Of a DNA stretch of 64,000 bases, positions 44,268 through 57,720 are shown piece after piece (position 1 is the stretch's first letter; each line of letters begins with the position of its first letter). The translations under genes and the position numbers were made by a program. The stretch is from Tubiluchus corallicola (taxonomy: Eukaryota; Priapulida; Priapulimorpha; Priapulimorphida; Tubiluchidae), in the NCBI GenBank assembly GCA_030141605.1, contig JAQGDQ010000247.1, positions 221,501-285,500 on the forward strand. Direction: 5' to 3'. Under the pieces are notes generated by a model. That model made no database searches. It saw nothing but the letters and a program-made list of their open reading frames with translations, and was not told the DNA's origin.

Positions 44268-46207
44268 ATTAGGTAGTAAGAATGTTTAACTATAGAGAGG
44301 TATCGATGGTATAACTATACGGATATGCTGATGTATGAGGACTGGCTGGATAATTAGTGGGAGGCAGAGTTGTACTGCTTTGAATAAATATAATTTAAAA
44401 CTAAACTAAATTGTTAACCTGATCTTTCTGTAAGTGCAGAATACTGGTTCATTCACATTTACGATGCTGGCAATATTGCAAGACTTCTACAACTTCTCGT
44501 ATTGCAACGTTGTAAACACGCTGCTAGAATTTCTCAGTGGTCAGTAAGATCGCAATCCAAGCCTCAACCAAAACAATAACAAACAATACTAAGGGAATCC
44601 GCATTTCTTTTAGTATTATACTAGAGAAGATATTTGGCGATTCCATCATTTCAGTTCATTTCACTAGAAAGTCTTTGTCCCCATAGGCCATAGAGGCATA
44701 TTCTCTCATGATTAGTTTCCAAATGAAATTCCAACAGGATAGGGATGTAATCCTAGTGTATCATTCCGTCACATGATGTCAGCTGCCGCAGGTTTCACAT
44801 TTCCAATTCTCGAGTTCGACGGCATGTCATTCACATAACTGTTTTTATTTTCCACTCGTTTTCTTTTTCTGTAAGCGACGGATTATGTGCTTTGTTAGAG
44901 GCGATACATATCAGCGGGGGTATTCAAGTTTCAAACTCTGACCGCACAACAGTGACATTACTTAAGACCAACTTGAACCAATATAAAAATATAAGAATTT
45001 CTAAATTCTTTGCGAATGTTTTGTCACTTTTGTTTTTGGAAATGTAGAACTTAGGATCGTGACGATCACAATCAGAATCAGCGCTGGGGCACGCCCGCCA
45101 TGTTGTACACGCGCCACTGTTTTCGTAAGAAACGTAAAGACATGAAATGTTTTACTTTGATACACATCTGAACATCTGCAATAAATGAGCATTTGTTTTT
45201 GGCAAACAACGTGCATTCTGGCTACCACATTTTAAGTAAACATACAACAGCGGAAAGAAAATAAAAACATCGTTTTGGCCATGTGGCTACTTGCTTTGGT
45301 ATCTAGATCGCTTGAGGGTGAAAGTTAAACTTTCTACTGTTGTAATTGAATCTAGGTTCCTATAAGGAGCTAGAAGGCTGCGTGTTTTCGATTCATAAAT
45401 AGTTCCTAATCTCCACAGCATAGGCTAGCAGGTGTTACATAGTGCTGAGAAACCCCACCAACCTTGATATCTTCTCTCTCTAGAGCATTTGTGAAATCAT
45501 TCAAGTCAACACTCTGCATAGTAACACAAATGTGGTAAATATTGAATTCCAGTCGCTTATTAAAACGATCACGTGTATTTACAAGTAACAGATTGTAAAA
45601 TTTGTGTTAATATTATGTGGGTTCAATAATTTATGCTAAAATTATTGGCTGTGAATGCTGTTACACGAATTAATGCTGTTACGGTTGTCAAAACACAAAA
45701 GTATTTACAGTTGTCAAATGTCATGAGAATTTTTGTATTTTCATGAGAGTATTTTGTATTTTGTATTTTTGTACACAAGAAAACACAAATCAAAATAACA
45801 TACTACCTGTAATGATGCAAGTATAAATCTGTAAAAATAGTAGCTTGCAAGATCGCTGAACATAGCACTTATTATAATTGCTGTAATTAATATTATTAAA
45901 GTTTTAAAAAATATGACTCGAATAGCACAGGGGGCGTGACAAATACTATACTAGAATTTGCAATGATAAAAGCGTAAAAATTATTTAAAAACATTTCAGG
46001 GGTTTTTAGATAAAAACCGACTTACTGTGGATTATTAAAAGCAATAAAACTCGAAAAACGAACTGTATTGCATAATCATGCCAGCTTACAATCAAGTTAT
46101 AGGAAAAGAAAAAAGTAAAAAGAGGCAAATAATTTGATATACTCATGTGGTTATGTTTCAGAAGACACTGTTCACAATTTTTGCACCCATGAAATGATTT
46201 GGTTTTT
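44268..46207. other. Intergenic, nothing recognised
   Basis: No gene, tandem repeat or clear element was identified. Short open frames show no family resemblance. Confidence 0.35.
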
Positions 46208-46213
46208 TTATTT
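46208..46213 (-). terminator. Candidate poly(A) signal of SBSPON-like gene
   Basis: TTTATT on the plus strand, AATAAA on the transcript strand, about 345 bases after the stop codon. Confidence 0.35.
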
Positions 46214-46557
46214 AAAAATGCATCACGTTAAAACTAGGCCCATTGAAATGCTTAAGAAATAACAGGAACAAACAACTCTTGAACAGGTATACATACAGCC
46301 ACATAAAAAGGCACATATACTTGTACATGCATTATCTCGTGTGTCTACTAACCTATCATAAAATTGTAACATTTCCTAGAAAACAGTCTTAACGACTTCT
46401 GCGCACAGTTACTCTCTAGTCCTGTTTGGAAGACAACCATTAAGAACTTTCTACCATCTCAGCTGATGCTGTCCAGCAAACCAACTACATGTCTTTAATT
46501 GAAAAATCAAAACTGTTTAATCTAGCAGTAACAATTTACAATAGACATTCACTTCCA

Positions 46558-49500
46558 TCACACCAGTATAAAACTTGGTAAGCTGAAGTCTGAACAGGTG
46601 CAGTCTTGAATCACTTCTTGTTGGATCCATCGGCCGCTACAACCAGGTACATTAGTGGCCTTCCATCGTGTTTCCACACCACCAATGCCTTGACCCTTGC
46701 ATCTGAAATGACAAAATATAGAGAATTTGAGTGAACAAAGACACTTCACTTGAAGACTGTGAGTGTGTGAAACCCTGCTTTTCAACATTAACAAACTATC
46801 ATTAAATATATTTTGCATGTGCTATGCCGCCATCATGCACAGATAAAAAATGCGATTCGCAAACACATTAAATTGCTCCCAATCTACTCTGCTTCCCTCA
46901 TTTTTCACTTTTTCTTTCTCTACCTTACCATATTTCATTCCAGATGATATCCTAATGACAGGATAGAGAAACCAAGTTCTCTTCCACGGCTTTTGCAATT
47001 ATTTTCTTTTTCGATATCTTTCTTCAGTCACAAAGCATCTGTACTCAAAAATTTTTAGCGTCTCACATTTTCCTATACCCAAAGTTTGTGATTTGTTCAC
47101 CATCAAATTGCTCTGTGTGGAAAATGCTTTGCTTTCCAAAAATCGGTGCGGCCAAATTTGTGTGTCAGAAATTCATTAGCGACTATAACCAAAATACTTG
47201 TCTATATAACATTTTGGAAAATATGAATACCTAGATCCGTTATCCATTGACATGGCATACGGTTGACATTCTACACACACTTCAGTTCCTGGTTTGGTCA
47301 AATTCTTGGTCCATAAATCAAAGCTTGCATCGCATTTATGTGATCTTGTAACTTCAAATTTCAGACAATACCTGCAGAGAATAGATTATGAAATAACATT
47401 GAAGTTTCGCCTTTCAAGCATCTAATTGCACAAACCTCCTCTTGACCATGCAGCATAATTTGGAAGTAAACTAGCGAAATGATGCTGATGCTGATGGAGA
47501 TGATGCCGATGCTGAACATCGAGTACTAAAAAGCACCAAATATTTATTTTATAAAAGTGGTGACAATGATGAAGCCGATGACGATGTGGATAGCAACAAC
47601 AACAACAATGATGATGCTGATCACGCAGATGACAATGATGATGATGATGGCAATGATGATGGTAATGATGATGATGATGTTGATGATATGATGAAGATGA
47701 TGATGATAAAACGATGATATTGATGATGATGATGAAGATGATGACAATGATGATGATGATGATATGTGATGATGACGATAATGGTGATGATAGCGACAAT
47801 GATAATGATGTTGATGCTGACAACAATAACGATGATGTTGATAACCATCCCATCTTACTTCCTTACCTTTTGTGTTTTCTGTTGTACAAATGCTTGTAGT
47901 AATGTTTCTTCAGGTTGTGGTTGATATCTTCCTCTGGTTTGTAATTTCTGGCAGCACCATACTTTGCTGGAAGTAACAGCCCAACCTCTGCAAGAAAAAT
48001 AACTGGTACATGTTTCATATGTAACATACATCATTTTGCTTTTTGTGCACATCCTCGCACTCCCTTTAGAGGCCCACATCCCCTATTACCCGCAGTGGCC
48101 TCATACAAAGGTCATTCACTGTCCCTAGAAATTCCTGCATTCTCATCTTGTTCCTTCCCAATACAGAAGGCTGTCAAAAATTGCTCCCCAAATTTTTTGG
48201 AATTATATTTTGCAATTTTATGAGTTATTAGAAATGGCATTGGACAAAATTGTTCTCCTACCAAATGTAAAAAAAATCAAAACTTTTGTTTCCCAAATTA
48301 GCCAAACTGAAGGGCGCTTAATAGAGGCGCAACTTCACTCTTCGCATGAAGTCACTATTGACAAAAATTTGTATACTGACATTCTTTGAACTAGTTGTCA
48401 TTTTGAACCAAAAAGCATTGCATTTACTTATGATCTGAACCAAAACAAAACTGCCCTACTATCCCCGTGCTACGTATGGTGATTTTGGCTTGAGACGTTT
48501 TGAGTTTATTAAACGGACACACACACAAGCACACAGGCGCACCTAATTGTCTACCCATGGACTATCATCGGACTGGGTAAAAACTACTTGGTAACAATTA
48601 ATGCATCTTGTCAAGTGAAAAACGTTACTGTTATTGAGAGAAACTACCTTTAATCGCTGCCCTTTCATTCTTGGAGCATTGGAAGCCCATGCAGCCCCTC
48701 TTCTCCACTAGGTGAGGACACTTGACCCCACCATTTGATGATTTCTTGATCACGTGACGTGAACGTGTCTTCACTCCGATACCACAATTGCTACTGCATT
48801 TGGACCAGTCAGAGAATTCTGATACGTTACACTCTTCAGCTGCAAGAGACGAAGACACTTTGTTAATTACACAGCGAACAACTTTAAAATTAAATTGACA
48901 CTTGCGGCATGTACATTGCAATATTACATACGTTGTGGATTACGCGGCAACGGCATTACGGCACTACATGATAGTGAGAACAACCACGCTTTGTTGCGTT
49001 GGTATGGTTATGGGGGGGGGGGGGGCGCATGCCGTTTACTTTCGATCCCCCCTCTAAGTTGCCATAGCACTCGTTTAGGGAGGGGGTACGAAAACATTCA
49101 GCATCAACCTTGCTTAGCTTATACAGTGTAGTATGCCTTATAGCATATTATAATAGGGAGTTACTTGAGCCAGTAGGATTAGATGAAACAATCCTCGGGG
49201 AGGGGGGGGGGTTAAAGTTTTATAAAAAAATCCCGACTTTAGTCATTTAATTTTTCAAAATAATTACTATTGCTAATAATTTCATGGTATGTCCATTATT
49301 ATGCTGGTTTGTAAATCTGGCACTCAGTTTTGTCTCAAGTAGCCTCTGATGTCTTAAGTAATCCTGTTTTATATAGCAGTATTTAATTACACGGGGAAAC
49401 TAAATGACGAGACAATGTGTTAACTCTCATTAATAATTCTGGTTAATTATAGACTCATTTTCTATTGTATTTTAGCATAAAGAAGTCTAAAATAATTTCA

Positions 49501-52500
49501 ATGAAAAGAAAAAACAGAAACGAAAACTTTTATTCTTTCATTTGCGAATATAAAATAGCGCCGGAAACAAATGAAAACAATTCGGCAAACTTCATTTGGG
49601 AATTACACAGAATCACTCGCTTCAATTTCTCAAACCCTCTTTTCGTATTCCGAGCAGCCTTCAAATAATGGAAATACGAAAGCAGACTAGAAATGAACAA
49701 TTTTCAGTCTTGTTGAGAAGTATAAAAACACCGATTTGTCCACTCATATAGTCTTGGCACGGTACCTCGTTATTCCAAAATTCTATTCAATGCAAAATCA
49801 GCTTTGCGATCGAAGTAAGGCGCTTCAAACATATTAAGACGAAGAAAACCTTAAATAAACTTTGTGTGCAGCAAGAAACTGATTGTAGTTAATGAATCGC
49901 CTTGTACGATCGTCGCAAAAGTTTGCATCACTTTCACGAATGTTTATTTACAACAGTGAATGTTTACTCTGCTGAGATGGAGTTAAGCGCAAATTGCAAT
50001 AAAATCATGCTACACGAACAACAAAGCTCCAACGGTCATAAACGCCTTGGCACGCTGCGGATAATTAAACAATGCGATGGATAAACAACAAAGTTCAGAA
50101 ACATCGGAAGAGACGAGTTAACATCTTTGTTTCGGTTCAACTCGTGAACTTCAGAAAATTCTAACTATGCGCTTTTATTCACTGGAAGAGTCGTTGAAGG
50201 TTTAACTCTGTGCATAAACTGGCAGTGAATTAGTACCCATAAGTCATAATAGAAGAATTAAACACATTTAGCACACGATCTACGTCAACTAAAGTTTGAC
50301 ATTATTGTCAGTTCATATCGTCAAAAAAATTTCAACAACTTTTCCATTCGATTGCGATTTTAATTGGTGCTGTGCACACATTTAGCAAATGAAAGCTGTA
50401 GAAAAATGCGGACAAAACAAGGTGCCATATCGGTTTATCTCTTGTGTGCCGTATACTACAATAAAGATTTATCTGTATGTATGTCTGCTTGTCTGTCTGC
50501 TTCCCTGTCTGCCTGCCTGTTCGTCTGTTTATGATTGTTCTATCTCTGTATCTATCTATCTATTTATCTGCCTGATACCTAACCAAAAATACCGATCTAC
50601 TTAGATCAACCCTACTTATCTGCCTACCTCTGTCTATCCATCTATCTCCAAATACACACTTGCAAACGTTGCATCTGTGACAATCGCTAATAAGCCTGAA
50701 CCACTGAGGCTACAGTAGGTTTGCTAAAATGTAATTTTGAAACGTAGGGAAAGACAATTATCATGCGTCAGTAATGCAATCATTAGCAAGTACAAGTCTA
50801 GTCTAATCAAGTCTAGTAGACTACATTAGTCTAGTCTAAGCTATACACGCCAAAACGCCAGTACAAATGAAGTCAATTAAAACATCCCCAGGAAAGTAAT
50901 TAAATACAATACACTACGGCGACGTAATTTAAATCATAAATAAGCCTACAATTTCATTAATTACTAAACTGCGTTTATTGAAGCAGAAAAGACTGTAACA
51001 ACTGAAGTGGGACAGGATGTTACATTAATGTAGACCTAGGCTGCAGTTTATTAAGTACAAAATAAAATAGACATAGATCGTACGTGTGTAACAGTCAGGC
51101 CATTTCCGTTTGGTCAACAGGTGTTGCCTTCTAATAGAGGACCAGGGCATGCCTACAATTTTTGTTAAATGCAACTGCTTTGGACAGCCAGAAATAGTAT
51201 GTGTCCTAAGCACGCTCATCTAGTCAACTTCTCTGGCAAAGGACAACGATCGCAGTTTTCAATAACTTTAATCCTACGAACAAGCTGTCCACGTGTTAGC
51301 CACGTGTCACCAATTAGCTATGTGCCATCAGTCGTCATGTCAAACAAATTGCATCCACAAGTTCATATCTTCATGTTGGAACAAACATTAAAAATAATTA
51401 TTATTTTCTCAACCTAGGAGATGTTTTTACTGGTAAGAGATAATTCTGTGAATTTTGTTTTAATGCATTTATTACTGTTATAGTTAACAGATCTCCTGCT
51501 GCTCATTTTTATTTGATAATAATCTTTCTTCTCTTAACCATTTCAACATGTAGCGGCACTGACACAAACGTGACCCTTTACAAGAAGCCACGCGGATAAT
51601 CTTAGAAGGGAGGAGATTATCAGCTTGCGCCCAGAAGAAGCCTGTGAAATGTTCAAGAAATCCAAGATTTACTAATTTCTACAACCATCGCACAACTTGT
51701 ACAACGAAAAGAACCACACTAAAGAAGAGCTTTTTATAAATGCAATTTATTAAGTCACTAGTTTTATGATGAACGACGATTGCTAGTCAAAGGAGAAACA
51801 AACAGAATCGTTAACAAAATATTGTCAAGTATAACAGTTATTTTTAGTTTTGTTAGGATAAACTTTTATTAGCGCATCCATGACACAACACGTATCAAAA
51901 ACGAAAACTGACCTACAAAAGTTGGTTAAGCCTGCTTTGAAAGCTTTCATACAAGCAGCAAGCGTACTATTTAATGCAAATGAAATAGCCTTGTGCAAAG
52001 AATAGTAAAATTATAAATACTTTTTTAAATGTAACAACGAGATGGTGACAAAAATAGTCCAATCCACACTCTTCGTGCAGGAGTAGGCTGTAAATATACA
52101 GATCGATGAAATACAGCGACTGTCTTCGAAGCTCATCATCTGGTCTTGGGTGTTGCTGACCGCTTTCTGTGGGTCTATGACACTGTGGTGTTATTAACCA
52201 ATAAGCCCAATATTGCACATAATATGACCTGACTATACAAACAGTAGGAAAAGACTGTGAGATTCGCAGAAAAACAAATACTTTCCCTGGCTTGATGCGG
52301 AAACTCGACCCTTCAAGTGAACACTAGTGATACAGATGTGTGACAGGGTTGAATGTCCTCATCTACCCTCCTTTAACTAGCTCAAATTATCGTAAAATGT
52401 CTTGTGAAGAAAAGGTTGTCTACTTTCCTCTTTCAATAAACTGGGCACGACATGTACAGCTTTTCCCACCTGCATACCTTTTACCATCTTTCTTGTCTCT

Positions 52501-55500
52501 AGTGATTTTTTGCCACACAATTTTTATCGTTTGTTTGCCAGTTTATTCCATTATTCCATTATTGATTTTTTTGTTTTTTCTTTCCCCATTTTCTTCCATT
52601 TTCTCGTGATATTTCTTTCTCTATTCCAACTCTTTCATTCTTTCACTTGCCTTTTCTCTTCTTCATATCTTTCTTTTCTTCTATATTCTTTCTTTTCTTC
52701 ATTTCTTGATTTCTTCATTATTACATTTTTTGCCTCATTGCATGCACTTGTTTATTTCCTTATTTTTCTGTAACTCGGCTTGCTTCTTTCCTGATTTCCT
52801 CTTTTTTTATTCGGTTTTTCATTGCTTTTTTCCTTCCATTTTAGCCAAAGAACGTTGCTGTTATTTTTGAAATCAGCGAGATATTTTATTTATTTCATTA
52901 AAAGCTTATTTCAGCACATAGAAATGTCTATAAAAGTTCAAATTTATATTAAGAACTAAGAAATGCCACGTGTCACGCACTATTATAAAAGAGTTGCCAA
53001 AATTAATAAAAATATAATGGAATTTAAATATACAAATCATCAGGTAGAGAGAATGAACTGATTCATCATCTGACATATTTGAGCAAACTGGGCAACCGTC
53101 TTCGCTACTTATCTGTGATAATGATTACGTCTATACATGTCCTAACCTGAGTATTAGGATAAGAACTACAGGCAAGGACTACTATACACGTTGTATAGTA
53201 GTCCTTGACTACAGGATAAGATTATGATTAGCATTGAAATAAAAGTTACAATTATAAATGTCGCAAAAAATGGAAAGGAACGAAGCCAGTCTCTACTTCA
53301 CGGAACTTCACGTTTTTGAGTTTCACTTTTCGAAAATGCCGGCTTGGTGGGCTCAAGGATGGGTTCCACTGGTCAGTGACCGATAAACATAAACAAACTA
53401 ACTGCGACAGTTCGTTAACTTAAAGTCTTTAATGACTTGCGTAAACTGATACGGCACCTAAAACCAGAGTTAATGAAGGATATATTTAGATTAATACGCT
53501 CGCACTTCGTAACCTAGTCAGTGGGACAGGTGTTTGTTTAGATTGTAGTCTGGATATCTATTACGAACTACCGTTTTTCTGAAGTAGAAGCTGCAATGAT
53601 ATCCGTCGATTATTGTTTAAAGGAAGGAGTGACCGAGCTACAGTTTGGGTTGTAGCAGTTTACTGAAGACACTGAAGATGATGGTGAGATGCAGATTATC
53701 AAACTACGAAGATCGTAACAATAAAGATGTTTAGGAGACTGACTAAGATTATGTCCCAAATAAAAACAAATATACCGGCGGCAGTTTCAACGTGAAAAGC
53801 AGGAGTTTTGCAAGAGACGTGATGGTACAACAAAGAAAAGCCTACTATGAAATGACAAAATGGCAAATTCAAGAAAGTAAATGGTAATGGGCATTTGTCT
53901 CAAAACATTTTGAAGAAATTTAAAACTTGTTTTTGAAATTTTTTGAATGTGGTGAAAATTTCATGAACATTTCCAAAAAGCACGAGAACTCAGACGGTCA
54001 GAGACAGTATTTCAAGGTGTGTCAGATGGAATAGGCAGCAAACTGGTGAAAAAAGTGCATTCTATGTTCTCGAACTAGATGATAATTTCTCCACTTGTTT
54101 TTATAATAAATCGGTAATTGGGATTCAATCATACGCCTAAATAACCGATATCTGTCAAATAAAGTGTTACAATAAAATGTTAAATCAATGCCAAGTAATT
54201 TGGAAAAATTATTAAGTATTATTATTCATCTTTGGCATTAGAAAATTGAGATTTGCTAATCACTAATGCAAAAGGTAAACACAACTTGGTCGCCATCAGT
54301 GTTACTCACTACACAGTTTCCACTGTTACCGTAGGACGAAGACAATACCACCGAGATCAAGACGATTGCTATCTAAATTTTGTATCTCATATTTTTAGCT
54401 CACGGAACTTATGCATAGACGCAGACAATGGTTCTAGACGCAAAATTTCTGGAAAACTGATTCTTGGAAATCAATTCTTGGCTTTTGCTCAGTGTGACGG
54501 ACTATTGTATCATGTTTGTCATTAACAATTGGTTTTCCTCGAAAGATAAGTAATTAGGCAGTCTTTCTCACGCGATGGTTCTACTTGTTATTTTCGTCGT
54601 ACGATGGTTAGCTAAATTACCTACCTTTGTCATGCTTCTCTTCCCATACCACCTATCACTCAAAAACGTACTCATACAGCACGTTATTAAATACCAATGA
54701 AGAAAACGAGATTGATCAAAGTTGAACAAAAGCTTGAAAATATTTCTGCCAAATGAAATGGAGGGTCGCTACGTTATGCAAATCCGTAATGAAAAAACTG
54801 TGGGAAAGAAGAATATAAAAAAACTAACTTTCGTGTCAACATTTAGACACTCCTACCAAGTTATTTTACTAAAGAAAGTTAGTACCAAGATCTTTAATTA
54901 GGCATGCCGGTATTTTTACTATTAGCTAGCTAAAAGTGCTCGGTAAAAATGGCACAGTAAAAATGGCAAAGAAACAATGGTACGGAGAGAAAAGACACAA
55001 AATGGAAAAATAGGAAAAAAGGCACACTTAATAAAATGTTACTGTTAGGGATAATTATCCCTGTCAAGGTAGTTATAGTTTTTATGCAGTTTGTTAGTCT
55101 TGTAGTTTATGATTATGATTGACTATGATTACCTCTGTCAAACAGATATGTTTTCATCACCGTTGATTTGTTAGTTAGTTAACATGATTACGCAAAAGTT
55201 ACTTAACAGGTTTTCGCGAAACTTTGTAGAGAAGTTGGGTACGTAGGATAAGCAAAACGAATTTAGTGACAGGGAGGGGCAAAAAATTGCGAAAATGACT
55301 GTTTTTTATTATTTTTGGCAAAAGTTGTTATCTAGAATATCGTGCACTCTTGGAGTGGGAGGGGAATTTTATAACTTTTTGAAGAGTAGGAACTTGTTTA
55401 AAAGATAAGGTAAAGGTAATAAATATCCCCGCCAGGACGAACGACTTTAGAGTTAATTCCAGAAGACTTCTCGCTTGGAAAGCTATGCAGCGGCGTAGAG

Positions 55501-57503
55501 CTGTCTATGCGTTTTGCTTATGTGTATCTTTACAAGCTAACTACAGTATGTAAATATCTGTCAGTCTACATTATCAATGTCAAAATGGTCTAAGAACTGT
55601 AGACAAAACATTCAGTACCTAGGATATTTATGCACTGTTGATTATAATTGTATTTTACGAACAAAATATTTTGTGGGTTATTTCGCTACTCTATATAATT
55701 ATTCTTCAACCATTTGTATGTTTATCTGTTCATCTTTGTTTTATGTTTTATCCTATCAAAAAAATCACACTAACATGTATAGAATTGTTTGGTTTTAACG
55801 GAAGTCTATTTCCTACTGGGTACATTTTAATTTACACAGGCGTCTTTTTCCTGCTTTTCCATTTGTGCCCTTTTTTCCGTGCCATTCTGTCCTGTACCAT
55901 TTTTTGCCTACATTCAATATTCATACGATCATACGAAATGAACTATGTCACCAAGTTGTATCATTGCGTAACTGGTAACTAAACAGCGATACAAGACGTA
56001 TGTTATTCAACAGCAAACTATCATTGCAAGGTAAAAAACTTTGTTATATTTTCTTACCTGATTTCCGTTATGTCCATGACGTCTCGTCACGTTACGTTAT
56101 AAAACATTGTGTTATTTTATCTCTATATACATCACATTTCGAAAAACAATGAGATTTCAAATATGCAAGATTTAAAAAAATGCCTTTAATTTAACGATTG
56201 GGACATTGAAAGCAATAACTGCTGATAATTTCGGAATTTTCGGTATCGATTTTTCACTTTGTAATGCTAATGTCACGCCCCTTATTTATACCCACAAAGT
56301 AATTATGTCAGCACGCATTACAAGTGATTATTCGTAATCGCTGACGCATAGTTTACATCAACAGTGTACATACCTAACTTAGGACTATGTAAAGTGGCGC
56401 ATTGTTTAGAAATCATTTCCTTTTCGCGTTTTTGAAAAAATGGAATATTTTGGTCAAACAAGAGTTCAACAAATTCGTCCAAAGCTGACCTTCAAATATT
56501 ATTTCAGAGTAAATACAGTCTAAAAGAAGGCAAACTGAAACGTCTACTGTAGTATATATTTGCAGTTGCTTTCGCTTCGCAGCATTTTTCACATAGAATT
56601 CAAGCTTCTGCCCCGTTTCATATCTTCACTGAGTTAGCTCGTTAACGGGCACCTCCTCCAGCCCCACCCAACCCCAAGGTCACACCTATTCTCCACACAA
56701 TGACCGCTTATCTAACCAACTTGCACATAGTACACAAATCACATTTACAAGAGATTAAACTGTACCGGATAAGCTGTTTGTTGGTTGGATTAGATCATCC
56801 GTAAGAGATTAACAAACGCGGCAACTCTTGCTACGCCGTTACAAAAGTAACAGGATCACAAACTGCAGCTTGAAAGGCTGGGAGCTTTGAACACCTGTGA
56901 AAAATTAAGTCGCCAGCAATTTAAAGCAAGGACTCGCAGATCTATACCGGACCTATATAGACACAGGGCACATTTCCATTATCAGAAAAACTGTTTGTCA
57001 CGATTTAAATTCTAATTGTTATCGAAATAATAACAAAATCAAAATTCTTGAGGCAATAGATACCAAAAAAATTAATGTCGTCAAATTAAAATCGATCACT
57101 TAATTAATTAATTAAGGCTACTCATCAGTTGATTTATCGGAATTTTGCTAAATTGACGTTGCTTGATAGAGCGCAATCATATGATCTTCACCTGACGTCA
57201 AAAGGCATATTCAGCATTTACCGTATAAACCGAATACGTATTTTGAAAATTTATCTATAAAAAGCACTTACCAGCACAAGTTGATTTATAATCAGCACAA
57301 CAATCCCCAAGTTTTAAACAATGTTCGTCACAGTAACATTTCTCATCGTCTGGTATATCTGGGATAAAATTCAGCGGGTAATTCTGTACGACGCAGTCAG
57401 AATTTCGACCCGGACAGCACAAACCTGAGTCTTTACAACCGGCTCGGACAAGAAGAATAAAATGATACAAACAAACAACAACAGAAGACAAAAACAGATT
57501 CAT
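46558..57503 (-). CDS. SBSPON: SBSPON (rpe-spondin)-like secreted somatomedin-B / thrombospondin-1 protein
   Basis: Probable extracellular-matrix protein. Coding exons in transcript order: 57272-57503, 48648-48839, 47867-47987, 47231-47371, 46558-46702; all junctions are in phase and give 276 aa, near the human length (264). Residues 1-21 form a signal peptide (MNLFLSSVVVCLYHFILLVR). Residues 23-76 are a somatomedin-B domain with ten cysteines, including CCPGRNSDC and CYCDEHC...GDCC. Exon 2 encodes a thrombospondin type-1 repeat (FSDWSKCSSNCGIG). Exons 3-5 encode the conserved C-terminal domain (LLLPAKYGAA, KFEV, GTEVCVECQPYAMS, CSGRW, DCTCSDFSLPSFILV), which matches the end of human SBSPON in cysteine order. 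The start ATG is the only one that gives a signal peptide directly before the first cysteine. Intron 1 is about 8.4 kb; intron 3 is mostly GAT repeat. Confidence 0.94.
47475..47845. repeat. Imperfect (GAT)n / (ATG)n tract filling an intron
   Basis: GATGATGATG runs interrupted by GCTGAT, GACAAT and CAACAACAAC. It occupies most of SBSPON-like intron 3 and ends about 20 bases from the exon 3 donor. Open frames on both strands (poly-Asp, poly-His, poly-Ser) are repeat artefacts. Confidence 0.95.
49013..49212 (+). repeat. Poly-G runs
   Basis: One uninterrupted G run of about 14 bases at 49013-49025 and a second, GGGGAGGGGGGGGG, near 49197-49210, in otherwise AT-rich DNA. GATCCCCCCTC lies between them. 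Confidence 0.9.
50460..50650. repeat. (CTGT/CTGC/CTAT)n tetranucleotide tract
   Basis: Degenerate tetranucleotide repeat: GTCTGCTTGTCTGTCTGC, then GCCTGCCTGT, then TATCTATCTATC and a final TCTATCCATCTATC. Confidence 0.85.
52480..52845 (+). repeat. Polypyrimidine low-complexity tract
   Basis: TTTC/TTCTT-rich sequence with few purines over about 350 bases. Long open frames across it are compositional artefacts. Confidence 0.8.
53173..53207. repeat. Perfect 16-bp hairpin with 3-nt loop
   Basis: CAAGGACTACTATACA, loop CGT, then its exact inverse. ACTACAGG flanks the hairpin on both sides (53165-53172 and 53208-53215), and AGGATAAG also occurs on both sides. Confidence 0.92.
54946..55920. mobile_element. 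Element with long degenerate terminal inverted repeats
   Basis: The left arm reads AAAAATGGCACAG, AATGGTACGG, ACAAAATGGAAAAATAGGAA. The inverse of the right arm (55915 inward) reads AAAAAATGGTACAGG, AATGGCACGG, CACAAATGGAAAAGCAGGAA. About 80 bases correspond in order with many substitutions. Repeated AATGGCAC/AATGGTAC units within the arms recall foldback or similar DNA transposons. No transposase was seen between the arms. Confidence 0.45.
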
Positions 57504-57720
57504 GTTTGCACGATAAAAACGCTTAAAAGATAAAAAGTGATACAATCAAGACAGATCTAGGGAGTAACAAACCTATACAATCTAACTACTCATGTGTTAA
57601 ACAGGACCGCTTATGAGCATGCGCAGTACTCCGTCGTCTGCTGGCTTCTCGATTTGGTCACGTGCTCAGACAACGGCCGAATGAGGAATTTAACATGTGA
57701 CGAGAAAAGAACATGCAAAA
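57504..57720 (-). promoter_or_regulatory. Candidate promoter of SBSPON-like gene
   Basis: Directly upstream of the start codon, a less AT-rich block contains GCATGCGCA (57617-57625, NRF-1-like) and the palindromic E-box CACGTG (57659-57664) with nearby CpGs. No TATA box was evident. Assignment rests on position and motif content only. Confidence 0.4.

Larger units (their letters stand above)
48840..57271 (-). other. Large first intron of SBSPON-like gene
   Basis: The 8.4-kb intron has an ACTTAC (GTAAGT) donor at 57266-57271 and a TTGCAG acceptor at 48840. No exon of another gene was recognised in it. Contents reported separately: poly-G runs, tetranucleotide and pyrimidine tracts, a 16-bp hairpin and an inverted-repeat element. 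Confidence 0.7.

Noticed and set aside
47422-47853. Open frames coding poly-His, poly-Ser and poly-Ile
   Set aside because: All are readings of the GAT repeat inside an SBSPON intron.
52340-52773. Hydrophobic Phe/Leu/Ser-rich open frames
   Set aside because: They come from a polypyrimidine tract; the apparent membrane segments are compositional.
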